From: Parascedosporium putredinis
Lineage: Eukaryota > Ascomycota > Sordariomycetes > Microascales > Microascaceae
Assembly (NCBI GenBank): GCA_949357655.1
Contig: CASHTG010000018.1
Span: 806,001 to 870,000 of the forward strand
Direction of reading: 5' to 3'
DNA: 64,000 nucleotides
Positions 35,808 to 49,134 of the stretch are shown one piece after another. How positions within the stretch are numbered: position 1 is the stretch's first letter; every line of letters starts with the position of its first letter. The notes beneath the pieces were generated by a model. The model did not search any database, had not been told where the DNA came from, and saw only the letters and a program-made list of their open reading frames with translations. The position numbers and the translations under genes are program-made.

Positions 35808-37975
35808 AAAGTGCTGTGCTTGCTAGGGACCTGTGCAATTACAGCTTCGGTCAAGCAAGATCACCTAAAACGGAAAGCGGTGCCTGAGATATATTAGGTG
35901 CTGGTCGAAGACGCTTTCGATAACGCAGATGAGCTGAGAGCAGGACGAACAGATGTGAGAGAAGAGGTGAGTGGAGATGCTTGAGAGACGTTGCGTTACG
36001 CTTAGGAAAAAGAAGAAAAAAGAGGGAAAAATAAGAAGACTTCTTCCGGGTAGGTTATATGGCTAGGCGGAGTCGGGTCGCGACGGAATGCGCGGTTCAC
36101 ACAACGGCGTCGCAAATTGTGGCGGTCTCCTTGAGGCGGCCATGTACTCGAAGGCGCTTGACCATGGAAACCCGATGTGTGAAGTTAGCCGGCTGTCAAG
36201 CTGCACAATAAACGGCCGGGGCCCCAGGTCAACAACGCGAAACGCATGACGAGCGGGGCAGACGGCTAGAGGAGAATCGCGCCAGCTAGATGATGTGTAA
36301 ATAGGTTACATGTACAGCATGCATTTCATCATGGGCACAATTGAGCACCGCCATTGCCCTACACCACCATGGCCCATGACTCGGCAAACTTGTCCGACTG
36401 GATAGGCACACGCCAGTTCTCTGCGAACTATGCGCCAAATGCAAGATGCATCGAGTGTTCTGTGGCCTCGACCTTGAGTAACCTCTTCGTCTTGCTGTGC
36501 GGAACCTGCAAGGAAGATCCCCCGCCCTCCCAGATGCACTTGCTTCTTTACTCTTCCTCTTCTGCTGTCTTGACCCATCTCCGTGACCCTTCCAAGGGGG
36601 AAATGGTGGAGAGGGGCGGGATTGAGACTGGGAACACCGAATTCCCGTCTACTCATGCTGTCTCATGGGTGCTCGAACACCGTGTCTCAGGGCCTTGAAG
36701 GCTGGCAGCTTTGAGTCGAGCCCTGCACCACTTGTGTGCAGGGAACTAGAGCCAATAGTATGCATGGCGACTACCCAATTGTGAAGGCCACGCCAGTATC
36801 AAGCGCGTGAAAAATCTGTTACACAACTTGGAGAAGGGTACGGGAATGTGGCACTGAGTCGGCGCCGAAGACACAGGTGGTGAGGTAAAGGACAGAGCCA
36901 AATATCTTGCTGTGCACCCTCTTGGGCCGTATGCATGGAGTGGGGACACGCGAGCCGGCCCCCTAGCTCTAAAGAAGATTATGAAGACCGAAGAAAATAT
37001 GGGTTGACTTACAGGCCTTGAAGAGGCAAGGCGGACGACCCAAGGAGCGTTCTCGCGGATGGGGCGTCGCGTGGATGAGGGGTGGATAATAGGCCAATGT
37101 GGCAAGTACAATAGTACCAGAAAAGAACAACAGAAGCTTCTTTGGCGAGATCAGAAGGTCAGACGGTTCGGCGTTTGGCAAGGCTTTGAGATTGAGGTGG
37201 TGTTGAAGCTATCGACAGCACGTCGGGCTGAGCCGAGAAAAGATAGGGGAAAATAGGAAGGAGGGCTGAAGTGGATTGACAGCCTTCGCCAACCCAATGG
37301 TCGTAATGGTGGCGGTCGACTTAGTTGTTGGAGCTCGAGCGCGCCGCGGGTAAGGTGTATCCTCTAGCGCACAAGTTGGGGGTGGGGGCAGGAGACGTCA
37401 ATAATATTTTTGAACGGTAGGCGAAAGCATTGGCTGAAGTTGGGGGCTGCGGACGGGATTTTGGGCTGCTGGGAAGGAGAAAGACGGGGAAGATGCCGAA
37501 TTAAAGGGGCGAGACAGAGTGGGACTAAAAGGAAAAAAGACAGGTTGTTGACAGATTTTGGGGAGAGGTTTGGTGGTCAACGTATAGTTATATCCGTCGC
37601 AATGGTGACGGGAGACAAGGTTGAGAGCTGGCTGGTGGTTCCTAGGATGACTCTGGCAAAGTAGAGGTGAGCGCTAGGAGGACTGGCGGAAATTTTCAAG
37701 TCTCGCTCTAGCAGGTTTATTTCTTTGCTGGAGGAAACGAGAAGGGAAAGACGAATGGGGATGTGTCAATGTGTATGTGCAGAATGTGGGCGGGAGTACG
37801 TACCTCTTGGGGGAAGGTGCATCAGTTTTGGCTCGCCAGCTATTATTAAGGCCAGGCATTCGTTCAATCTCAAAAGAGCCCACCTGGAGCCGTCTTGCTT
37901 CACAAGATGATAGCACATCGAAGATATCCCACCTTGAAGGGGTCGAGATGACAAGGGACAAGAAATTCTGGGCCA

Positions 37976-38004
37976 CCCCCAACCCCAACCCCAACCCCAC
38001 CCCA
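37976..38004. repeat. (CCCCAA)n tract, G-quadruplex-prone on minus strand
   Basis: Three to four CCCCAA units followed by CCCCACCCCA. The minus strand reads as repeated GGGGTT, so four or more G-runs lie within 30 bases. Confidence 0.85.
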
Positions 38005-38704
38005 CTGCGTCGCTCTGGGGCACAGCAGTTTTGCGGAATGGTGGTGAAGATTGTATCCAACAGCATTTCTACAAGACCAAGGAGTTGGTGTGCGGAAAAT
38101 GGTTCACAACCGAGAAGGCTGTGTGTCACCATTGTCATGGACAAGGGGGAAAGGCGGCATCCTGTCGAGTCCACGCATCGCACCCCTTGCTGGTAGGGCA
38201 GTCGTTCCACCCTTATGTTGGTGTCTCATGTGCGTGAAAGTCGAGGACGGATGCGGGTGCTGTGAACCAACAAGGCACGACGAATCGCTACCGCTGTGGG
38301 AACCGAAGAGTACCTGCGGAGCACACACTCCTTGGAGAACAGGCATCGGGGTTTGTCTTCAAGGTCAGGGTTCCCCCAGCAAGTACTTGAAGTGGGATTG
38401 CCAATCTCGACAGGCTAGTGTCCATGTCCCCTGGAAGGGTGAAGAGCCCGGGGTATCATTCGTTTCTATTTGGACGAGGTATCAACGATGTTTCATTCAT
38501 TACCGAGCTCGGCCGGCATTCCCCTATATTACATTGTAGCAAGCTCTGCCGGACTTAACGTTGCTTCGAGGCCTTTTTTTCTTCTCGTCTTTGGACTCAC
38601 TGCCAATGCTTGCTTGCCCTTGCCCTTGCCAGCCATCCACCAGTCCACCAACTTGTGGAAATGGCTATTAGCATTGCTGTTACTTGAGGATGGGGCTGTC
38701 ATCG

Positions 38705-38735
38705 CCCTAACCCTCACCCTCACCCTCACCCTCGT
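38705..38735. repeat. CCCTAA/(CCCTCA)n tract
   Basis: One CCCTAA unit followed by CCCTCA repeats. CCCTAA is the complement of the usual fungal telomere unit TTAGGG, the rest are one-base variants. The minus strand is G-quadruplex-prone. Confidence 0.85.
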
Positions 38736-41700
38736 GGTTTGGCTGAGGAGTGGTCAAACCTCTGATTAACCAAGCAAGGTTCATCGTGACTACCGATGAG
38801 CGACAGACCTTTAGGGGACTCTGGAAGCCCAGCCTCGGCCAGCAACAAGTCACACTAGGGTTGGAGGGAACCCTAAACCAGCTGGCGTCGATCATGATCT
38901 AGGACTTGATGGGAGGGAGGGGGAAGAGGAAACAGGCCGTGCCTCGGTGGAGCAGGCGCCTTTCTTCTTCTTTTTTCTTTTCTTTCTCTCTCTTTAGCAC
39001 TCATTTTGACATCCTGCTTGACACGCTTGCTGCGCGTCACTTGGAACACCAGGGCGCTGTCAGATCTGGGCTCAAAGATACGGGCAGCTCTGGATGATTG
39101 ATAGTTTGGCAGCCGTTGAGGTATTAAAACAACCAAGACAACTTGACCCACTATTAGTTCGACCACTGGTCTGGCGGATGTGATATGCTTACCCCGCCCT
39201 CTACGGCACGCAGCCATTCATCGATCAAACGCCCGAGGGATCCATCATCAGCCGCCTCAACAGCATCGGATCCAATCGAGGATCGGCAGGCAACCCAGCG
39301 ACTGAGAAAGGACGAGCAATTGAGAAGCACAATGGGCAACGCGATGGTATGAAAATTTCCTCCATAACCTAGTCAAGGAGCGGATGTCGGGAGTACACGC
39401 AATGGACCCAATCGATGGATTTTGTGTGTGAAGGGTTGCGACTGGCTGAACCCTGCTCTCATGCATTTCTGGGGTTCATGGGGGCCAGGGAAGCCCCAAA
39501 AAATTGGACTGGCTCAATTGATCTTGAGCCAAGGGACCAGCCCGCTTGGCTCCCCCAAAGGGCACGATGGCGCTTCAGCAGGAGATCACAGAAATATCGA
39601 GCACAAACATTGAAAACCCCCACACCTTCAGTTTCCTTGCTCCCTCGAATATTAGAGCATTAGCGCGCAATTTCGATCCTTTTGGGTATTCAAAAGAGTA
39701 CATTCGGTCAGCGCGCAGGAACAAAAGTGTGAGGTCATACGTTCTATAATACACATCCCGACCACAATCACATCAGAGCCGGAAGTCTTGAGATGTTGGG
39801 CAGTCGGTATCCAGCCGCCCGGCAGCCAATGCATCGCGTTTACGGGACAGTGTGACGCACGGCATTCTGTTTGGTCAAGTGAGCGGGCGCCAGCATCAAT
39901 CATTTGATGAATGCGAGGTCTCGGTGGGTTTAGAAAGGCAAAGATGTCTGGTGTGTGGAAGTGTGAAAACTCATCTCTGCATAGTAGATGCACCACCTTT
40001 CTCCTGCCGTAACCCACCAGCTCAATCTTGACCTCCTCTAGGAGGATATGCTTCCGATTTGATGGACAGGAGAAAGCCCTTGACGAAATGATCCTCGATT
40101 CAATTGATGGATGGGTGCAAGTCCAAATGTTCAATGTGTTTGGGGCACAGTGTTCAAACAATCACCCCCTCCGCCCGCCGAAATCAACAGTGAGATCAAC
40201 CATGGGCCTACCCTATAACACGGATCGCTATAGGGCGTCCAATTTCCAATCGAGCGTATCAACAACAAATCCGCCGCAGCGCCCCTTCATCGATGGGACA
40301 ATTGATCAATTAATGGGGTGCCCACCAACTTCCAGGATCAATCTCGTCACCGCCTCTCTGCCAGGGTTCGACCTAACCAGTGGAAAGGGCGAAGCAGGAA
40401 ACTAATTCGAATTGGCCTAAGCTGCATGTCAGGATCCTCCGTTCGCTAGTGCGGGCGCGGGTGTGAAGCGATCTTTCGACCATTCCTGAAGACGGATATT
40501 AATACAGGAAACGAAACTCGGGTACACGGCGGAGGGCTTGTTCATTCAAGCACCCTCCAAGGGTTTTTGGAGGTCAGCACCTGGACTTGCTACCTTGTTT
40601 GTCGAGAACCTCCCTTCCCTCCAACCCAAGCAGCCACTCGGGAAACCCCTTTGCGTTGAAAGAAAAGAACCATGGCAATAAAAACAAGCGACGCCGGGCT
40701 GAGGAAAGGATTGACAAGCTCGCGAATATTCTTGATTATTTTCTTTTTCTTCTTCTTGTTTTCTCCCTTTCTTAGCCCGTCAAGGTATTCAAATTATCAA
40801 AGGTATCGGGAGGTTCTGATGTCGTGTAGCACAAGAAACCTCTCAACCTGTGTGGCACGACGATTAAACTAAAATGCAGTGTTCCAACGCCCCATGCCTG
40901 GTCTCCTGACAGGGAACATCCAAACTAGGTACGGAGACCCGAGGTCTTGGACCAGCCCGAGGACTGCGAAGTACCAGCGCTCTGGGTCCAAACGAGCAGG
41001 CTCTAGGTTTCCGTATTGACGGCCCTCCCTTCCCTTCTTCCATTGTGGTCATCTCCGACCTGCGTCCCGACCCGTCCCCGGCCAGTGGTTGTCTCAGCGC
41101 GGCCTTTTACGGTTAGTGTCGAAGCCCACCTGATGGGCTGGGGGCGTTTTGCCTGGATAACCCTGGTCCAGCCACCAAGTTCTCCCCGTAGTCCGATATT
41201 AGCGCGTTACTCTTTGGTCAGATCTCCTCGCATTGGTGGGTCTCGAGACCCAGGAAACTGCGAGGGCTAATAAAACCAACAAGAGCTGTATTCGGACCCA
41301 ACAGTGCTCTCACGTATTCCGACTGTACGCTCCCAAGTGGCTGCAGAAATCAACAAAGAGGTTCTCGAGAGGACATAATAATACACTTGCAGACGCTAAT
41401 ACGGAGCCAAGAGCTACTTCCCTCTACCCGGGTAAGAAGTATATTTCATCTGCCCATCAGCACCGGGGAAAGCAAGGAACGAATCGTCATCGCCGTTCAA
41501 GGCTGAAGTGACATCCCACGGAGCGGAGGCGTACGATGAGGATAAGCCCCTTGGAAGATCCCCGCTACTCTCTTGATCACCTCTTTGGGTATGATGTGTT
41601 CCTGCATCGTTTCTCTTTTCTCCTCACGAGAGGACTATAGCCAGAGCGTTGCCTGTACTTTAGGTTGGAGATGATAGGTTCTTTGTCTTCATCGGTCAAG

Positions 41701-44700
41701 CTAATTGATGCTAGCTTGGAGACATGGTTGAGAAGCTTCGTATTGCGATGTCGGGAAACGGCTGCAATGATGACACGGAACCCCCTCGCCTCTCCTAGGA
41801 GGGGTAAAAAAATCATCCCCGAGAGCAAAAGGTCAGAAGCAAGAGGGAACTGAAACCCCGGCATGATCGGAACCAGGAAAGTTACCCATGACTGGCTGGA
41901 GGCCTTCAGCTATCGCTTAGCATGATGGGACCTTTGGCGTTGTCCTGACAGTTTGTTTGCTCAACACTCTCTCGCTCGCTTCCCTCCCCTTGCCATGTCA
42001 CTTTCCGCCATGTGCCGTTTTTGACAGCAACCAACCACGACATCCGCCAGGTCTGTACAATTCCATTAGCCTCGATCCTGATACAAACCCTGTGCACCAC
42101 GGATCCTCACAACTCTGCAAGTTTTGCGAGAGGTCTCGTCTCTTTGTTTCGTTGTTATCGCCATGGAGGACGATTGTGCATGTGGTTGGATTTCTGCAGC
42201 AGCCACTATTCGCAAGCCGAGGAGTTTTATTGGAAGGGATCTGAAGAGGATTAGCCTGTACCAGTCTGTCGGAATTCTCACAAGTCACGACGGGGGAAAA
42301 GCACTCTCACCCCACGAGAATTGTCATCACTGGGGTCCGTCAAGGTGTTGGACCCAAGACATCCGTGTAAACCCATGGATGCGATACGTACCCAGTACCC
42401 TTCCTGGCCTGGTGTCTGAGCGCGACTTTCCTTTTCCTCGCCCCTCTCTGCAGGGTCCGGAGACAATTTCTTCGTTCTTCATCAGGAAAGTCCGCGCGAA
42501 TCTCTTGCAGAGTCACCTCCCAACGTGTGCAAGGCAACTCAATCAGCTAATACAAGTGATACGTATGGGTTCAAGGCATCCCGCATAATCCTACTGTCTC
42601 TTACTAGGATAATTGCAGACTCGAAACTTAAGAAACTCAATTAGTCCCGTTTACCTATACTATGGTACTCTCAAGCCTCAATACATATATACGTTAATGC
42701 ACCCCTGAAGGTCGAGTCTGGCGGTCTGATTACCCTGAGCTAATAGGCCGCGAGTCAGATGATGCCTTTCCAAGTTTGAGGCTTGATCCCCGGTCCCTGC
42801 CTTTGAGGGTGCCATTTCTCAGACCCTCAATCAGTGTAAGTTGCCTGCCAGTTTTAACCGCAGTGACGTCCTGTGGACAAGGGCCGGGGGTCTCTCAAAC
42901 CGCTTCTTCAACTTTCGTCTGCGTCGGTTGCGATGTCGGGCCGCCCATTCTTGGTTGCCGTTCCGTGAGTGATAAACCGGGTACAAAAGGGCCCACAAAC
43001 TGCTTCGAAGACAAAGTTGACAGGGTCTTTGTTATGGAGGAAGCTCAACCTCATATCATCTATGTATCACATCAATCTGTTTGTGGCCCAAACTGCGACC
43101 CCCATCGCGCGGGCAGTGACGCCCAGGTACCCCGGGCTAGACAAAAAAAAAAAAAAAAGGAGGCGGCGTGGGATGATACATGGGCAAGTGTAGACATGAG
43201 GCATACTAGCACGGGGTGGGCGGGGGCGTTCGAGGGCAGAATATGGATGAGAGTGCAACAAATTTCATTCCGTCAACCCAGTTTGGGGAAGTACGGATCG
43301 TGATGTGTAGTACGAGACTCACAAAGAAACCGGGGCGGAGTCAGGCAGAACGGTCCATCAGGATTTCACTGAGCCAACCACCCATGGCACACTGGATTTT
43401 CCGAAAGAGATCTTTGATATTAGGGTTAACCGTGTTTGCGATCAGAGATTGGCTGCACCGGCGGGGCCGGATGGGTTGGCCGGAGGCTAGCGCACGATCA
43501 ATCAAGCTAAGTCTGGCTCCTGATGCCAAGATTTCACACGTCAAAATGTCAGGTAGCCCACGGAGGAGATGTTGGAAATGAGGCGCTCTTGCGCTGAGCT
43601 TGACAAACTGGCTGGTGTGGTGATATTGCGGCCCTGTGCCTCGAATGTCTCGTGTATGACTTCCTTCAATGAGGGGTATGCGTAATCATCCTTATGCCCT
43701 CTTTACTTATTGCTTTTATTGTAAGGTTGCACATTTTGATAACATTACTGAACTATAGATGCATTGCGGCCGAAATCATGGAGGTGTGCTTGCCGCTCGC
43801 CACGGGAGAATCCTGGTATTAAAAGTGGGAGGGGGCGAAGAAGAACAGGCCCAAGGACGCGCGACAGGCAGAGGGGTCAAAGAGGTCCAAGTGGCTGCCA
43901 AAATGGGAAGAAGTTGCTTATTACATCTCCACTACTGCCGTGACTTCCCGTCGAGTCGGGAGGCGGCCGTTCAGCTCTGCCCTCATGTCCGGCGGCATTT
44001 GCGGTTACCAAACCTTCGGGTTAGGTGGGTGGGCTTGGAGAGTCCCCCAAGGACTGGTACGAGCTACCAACATGATAATTGTGTTGGCTCTCTCTGAGGA
44101 GCCTCCTGTGCCGGGTGGGGCTGGCCTGAAATCGATGCGGAAAGAGGGGTATTATCAGGTACCTACGGTTCTGTATACCTATGTATGCCGGGTCGACTAG
44201 GCCAGTTTGATAACAGAACGCTCGAGTCAGCTCTTCGGGTGACACCCGACGCGATGATCTGGATGAAGGAATGCAGAGTGGGCTAACATCACCTTCCTCA
44301 CTCGTTACTTTTTCCCCTCTTATCCTCTCCTCCCCGATCCCCGACCCTTGTCCTTGGGGATCGTCTTGCGTAGTGCAGCATGACTACTTTGGTACTCCGC
44401 TAGCACTTTTGGAGCCCTAGTTCTCGGATCTATTGTGCTGATCACAGATGTGACTCGAGAACCGGGACTAAATAGATGATAGGCCCTGTGTTAACACCTC
44501 ACCCCTCTCCCCGGCTCGAGATACGTAGGACGCCAAAATATGCACAATGGGAAGGAGGAAGGAGGGCTAGATCGGAGGGCCCTTTACTCAAGGATTGATT
44601 AGCTAGGGTTAGGTGGGAGTGAGCAATCAATAAATGTAGTAAAGTCGCTTGTTCCTTGGATAAACTGGAAGAGGGAGTCTTACAAGGGGAGGTATTTGGT

Positions 44701-46449
44701 CATTTTCACAAGCGAGGTTTCATACGCAGAGTGAACCCTTTCGAGAGGAGCAGGCACGTCGCAGGATCGCTCCTCCCGTTGGTAAGATCATTTACGGACG
44801 GAAATTTATTTCCGAGGTGGAGAAGGAAAGAGGCGTACCGCCAGCTCCCATCTCTTCAAGAGGAAGGGACAATGGGGAAGTGAAATGATAGGACCATTGA
44901 TACTTGTTGTGGGTGGGAATGACCAGCAGCGAGTAGTTCCAAGTTGAAATTGTGGCTGGCGCGCCAGATGCCAAGTGATTTCCAGTCCCCACTTTTCTTT
45001 CCAGGGTTGTTACCAGACTGCCGGGTCGGGCATACTTGTACTTCCTCTTGACTTCCTACTCTTCGCTTCCCTCTGCATCCCCAGACGCAACCCTTGAACA
45101 GGTTAACTGGTCTCCCTCCAAATGGAAGAGAAAAAAGGGGAGGACGCTGGCCCCCAACCTCTTCATTTCAGAATTTCTTCTGCAAGGTCGCTTGCAATGG
45201 AAATTGAACGTTCTCGACCCCTGCCTGTTGTCTCCCCTCTTCGTCATTTGACATGCGGGGCATCACAATGATGGAACTAACCAACAACAACGAAGGCCCG
45301 GGAGGCGGCCAGCGGGTTTCGCCGCTGCCGGCCTAGGCGTGTTCGTTACCCATGGCTCTTGTGCTCAGACTATGAAAAAAAAGAAAACAACAATAATAAT
45401 AAACAAACGTGTTGGCTTAAGGCTGGGCTATTATCTTACTTCCCTGTTTAGGCCGCGACATGTTATACCACGGACGACGGGGTCGGCTTGAGGCCTAGAA
45501 CCGGGGAGGAACCCGGGCAGGGGGGATGGTTTCCAAGAGATCCGCCGAGAAAGGGACAAGACGTCTTCCAGGTAAACAGACAGCAGGGAACGGGGACGGG
45601 GAGGAAAAGTAGCAAGGTGAGAAATTAGGGCTTGGAGGCGGCCCACGCCTCGCTGTACGGCTGGAGAGGCGGGTCGGTAGGGCCGACCTTTGTGGGTTTG
45701 TTTACGGGGTATTGGTTGCCTCCATCCTATTCTATCGACCGCCTCGAAGGCAATCCAGGTTTACAAGAGAGCGCCGTGAAACTTTCGCGATCGAGTCATT
45801 TACATCGACAAGCCATGTTGGTCAGGTCTGGGGAGGCTAGTTTCTCTCCCCAAGATTTGGCAGCAGGCATGGCAGCACAGAGTCAAGCGCCTAAGGGACC
45901 TCCAAAGGACCCCAATTAGATCACTTTACTATTTTTCTGTGTCATCAATGATCTCACAACCATATTCCCAGTCTGTGGAAATGCAAAGCACAATATGATT
46001 GAAGACCTCCATTCTCTTCTGATATTCAATTTTCTCCTTATTTTTAGTAATAATACTTTCCTCGCGAGCGCGTAGGACTTCTATCCATGATATCATACAT
46101 GTCAACTTCTTAACTATTACCTGAGTGCTCAACGTGGTGAGCTCTCCCGGGAACTAGAAGTCCTGCTTGTGTGGAACCCAAACAGCTACTTGGAGCCATC
46201 CAGGACCAAAGAAGTAGTGAACCAAGCAGCGAACCAAGTCCCATGGGCCCCAGTGTCATTTTACGCAGCTTTGAAGAAGGCGCTGCTATTTCAGAGAGAA
46301 TCAATGCCCAAAGGCAAGATGGAAAGGAAAGCCATTTCCGTGACAGCATCGACTGTTGAGGAACGCTGGTATGCCCGTGTTTTCTATAAGGCCCACTACA
46401 CTCTCTGGTGGGTGATGGAGTGGTATGGAATCTAGCCTGTTTTCAAAGC

Positions 46450-48087
46450 TTACCACTCGTACTCCCCGGTCGCCTTTTGAAACACGTACTCCTTGCCGTT
46501 CACGGTGAGTACGCCGTCTTTAAGGGTACACTTCCTAAGCAAGGCGTTAGCATCAGTACCATGCAAAGCCGGTGGCCGCATTTCCGTGGTGAGTCTGTTG
46601 TGAGCACCTGAAAGCCGACATCATATCGTCACTTACCACTTATTCCTCACTCGCTGCACCTTGTCATACATGCAAAGCATGATGTGACTCAAGCCCTCGT
46701 CATCTACCTCTGAATCCTCCCGGTCATCGTCCGTGTCATCGAGGTCTGAATTAATGGCGTCTTCCCCATCGTCATCATCACCGCCGTCAACCTGAGGCAG
46801 ACCTGTCTTCTTCACCTTGCGAGCCTTAGAAGGGTGCTTGAGAGCTTCCTCTAAGGGCACCATGAAGCCACCACCTTCTAGGGCCTTGGCTTTGGCGAGG
46901 ATCTGCTCATGCATCATCTTGTCGATATCCATTCGACCCATTTCCACCATCTCTCCAGCTGTGTTTTGTCCCATCAAAACGCCTTCAGCGAGAGAATCAT
47001 CCGCGCCATCAGTCTGAGGCATGGGTAAGTGGCCAGGGTTCTGTTGACCCTGCGGGTAGCCTTGGCCATTGAGTCCCTGAGCCTGCGCCGTCATGCCAGC
47101 TTGAATAGCATTGATAGAGCTGGTAGCCCTGTTGCCGTAATTCTTTTGGAGGGCTTGAGAGGCACGGGCGGCAGCGACGCTGCGAGGGTCTGTCGAAAAG
47201 GAGCCGGGCATAACGTTGGAAGAAAGACCGGGCTCCTGCTTGATATCGGGTTCCATCTTAATATCACCTGGGAGTTGCTGGCCGTTCACGGCAGCAGGTG
47301 CCGCGGGAAGCGGCAGGGCCTGGGCCCCAGGTTGGGGACTATGCTGCTGGGCGAATGTGGCATTGGTAGGTGCTGAGGCACCTGGGGGTGGGACCATCGC
47401 ATCGGGCTTAGGGTCCCAAGGAAACTCGGCAACCCGGAGCTGCGTAAGTTTTTTTGCCATCCCTGTTAAGAAACAGTTAGTATACTAAAGGAAGAAAAAT
47501 ACTAGGCATCTTCCTCATCATCTCTTTAAACTTGAGGGTGTTTGCGATTCGCGTAGAGGTTTGGAAGGTAGAGCGCCATGTTCCAAAAGAGGGCCAATAA
47601 GCGAGCCAATCAGGTGTAGGATGGGCGAAAACAGGCAGCAGACTGGGGGAGGGGCGCAGTAAGGTGAGGGGATTGTGCTTAAAAGCCCAAATAATGCTGG
47701 GCTCCCTTCATCCCCCTTGTCCTCCTCCATCCCCGCGCCCTCGCCAACTTTGGGCGGTGATGGCCTCGGATCGGATGCACGACTCTTCTTCCCATCTACG
47801 CCACTCAAGGTTCTCCAATTTTCTTCTTTCCTCCGCCATCCACTTCTTCTAGGAATATTCTCCTTCATCCGATTTCGGTCAAGGAGGCCGCCAAGAATGG
47901 AGGAAGTAGGCGCACTAGATGCAGCATGCATCACGAAAGAGAACAAGGCAAGCAAACGGACACATACCTCACGAAGTTCGTCCAGGACGGACTCATCTAC
48001 GCCGCATTCTTCGAAGTCAACCCGAGAACTTTCGATGACGTCTTTGATGATCTGATCGTAAACATTTCCAACCACAGCGTTCGACAT
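46450..48087 (-). CDS. TOA1: TFIIA large subunit (alpha/beta)
   Basis: General transcription factor that stabilises TBP on the TATA element; nuclear. Exons: 47968-48087, 46637-47462 and 46450-46534. Exon 1 gives MSNAVVGNVYDQIIKDVIES up to SVLDELRE, the N-terminal four-helix-bundle half. Exon 2 resumes at GWQ, then KKLTQLRVAEFPWDPKPDA. That needs one more A in the A7 run at 47449-47455, otherwise the frame is lost just after the splice. A long Gln/Pro/Ala linker with IKMEPDIKQEPG-type SUMO sites (IKMEP, IKQEP) follows. Then comes the acidic block DDDGEDAINSDLDDTDDDRE and LCMYDKVQRVRNKW. Exon 3 completes the beta-barrel: KCTLKDGVLTVNGKEYVFQK, ending EYEW. About 343 residues. The 505-base intron 1 is long for this window. 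Confidence 0.94.
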
Positions 48088-49134
48088 GGTGCTTTCGAGG
48101 CTTTACGCTAGGGCCTGATTGATCGGGTCAAGAATGTAAATGAGGCAGAGCAGTCCTGCGGAGATGCAGGGGCTAGGGCAGATTGATAAAGCAGCCGGGA
48201 GAGGTGGAGGTTAAGGAAGGCTATCGTGGATCCGAGTGGTTTTCCCTCGTCGTTATAGCCGCTTTCAAGTTTCTTGGTGCCTTTCTCGCCTTCGATTAAT
48301 GACGCTGAGGCTTTCGTATGATATTGACGCCGATTCTGTTGTTCTGGAAGCTGCACAGCCCTGGGGACATAAACTGCCCTACGTACAGCAGGTCGTAGTA
48401 TTTACTGCTTGATCCCCCAACTCGAAAATGGCCTCGTCGGAAGACGAGTACAATTTCTGTCTGTTAGAGGGTAGGAAAATCACGGAGACTGCGAGTGGAC
48501 CGTTTTGTTCCGCTATTCTATGTTGATGGTGGTGTCTGGTGGGGGTTTGGCCTGGTGGGTGTGTAATGGGGAGAGTTCGTTCGTTTAGCCTCTCGCCGAC
48601 AAGGCTATCAACTTGGGGCCTCGATAGAGATTAGTCATCGAGCAAGCGTCTCTTCAGCGATTACCAAGAGCGCCGTGCAGCTCACCGCCTTCCAGAACTC
48701 ATATTCATAGGTCCGTCGACGATGACATCAACCAAGTAAATACGATTCATCACGTTGGAAGGACGATAAAGTGAACCTGGGACTTTTAAAAAAACAGGCG
48801 ATCCTTACGGACCATTTATTACTTTCGCAAAATTTGCGCACAACCTCACCAGCAATGCTAAGCTTCTCCATAATTTCCTGAATACTCCTTCTGCTGCTAC
48901 TTGGTATCATACTCGTAAACTCATGACCAATCTGTGTTGCCGTTGTCTGGAACCTGATTTGTAGGTGGAAAATCAATTTGCGCCTTGTGGACGATGTTCG
49001 GGAAAAAACCCCCAACGCCTTGCTGGAAGAAACCCCGGCCTCCATCCGTGACCGCTATCCCAGTTGTCCGTTACCGAATTGAAAAGTATACCTACCGGAC
49101 TTATTGTTGATCATGGCTGGACTGATCCTGGAAT
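48088..49134. other. Intergenic
   Basis: This stretch holds the TFIIA promoter and the CDC20 3' flank. A start codon at 48429 opens a short frame beginning MASSEDEYNF, followed by a possible splice donor, but I could not find a second exon. Confidence 0.45.

Larger units (their letters stand above)
35808..46449. other. 10.6-kb stretch without a supportable gene
   Basis: The longest gene-free part of the window. Frames are short and overlapping on both strands. I looked for transposase, reverse-transcriptase and integrase motifs and for long terminal repeats and found none. It does hold two C-rich tandem tracts (37976-38004 and 38705-38735) and a hydrophobic ORF fragment at 36969-37181. Decayed transposons or long non-coding transcripts are possible. 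Confidence 0.45.

Noticed and set aside
37674..38210. 178-residue minus-strand frame
   Set aside because: Low-complexity Gly-Leu run comes from the CCCCAA repeat; nothing else in it is recognisable.
38470..38769. Frame with apparent membrane helices
   Set aside because: The hydrophobic end (LTLTLTLTL) is created by the CCCTCA repeat, and no start context or homology supports it.
48429..48530. Short frame MASSEDEYNF with a possible donor GTAGGA
   Set aside because: No matching second exon was found before the CDC20 3' end.
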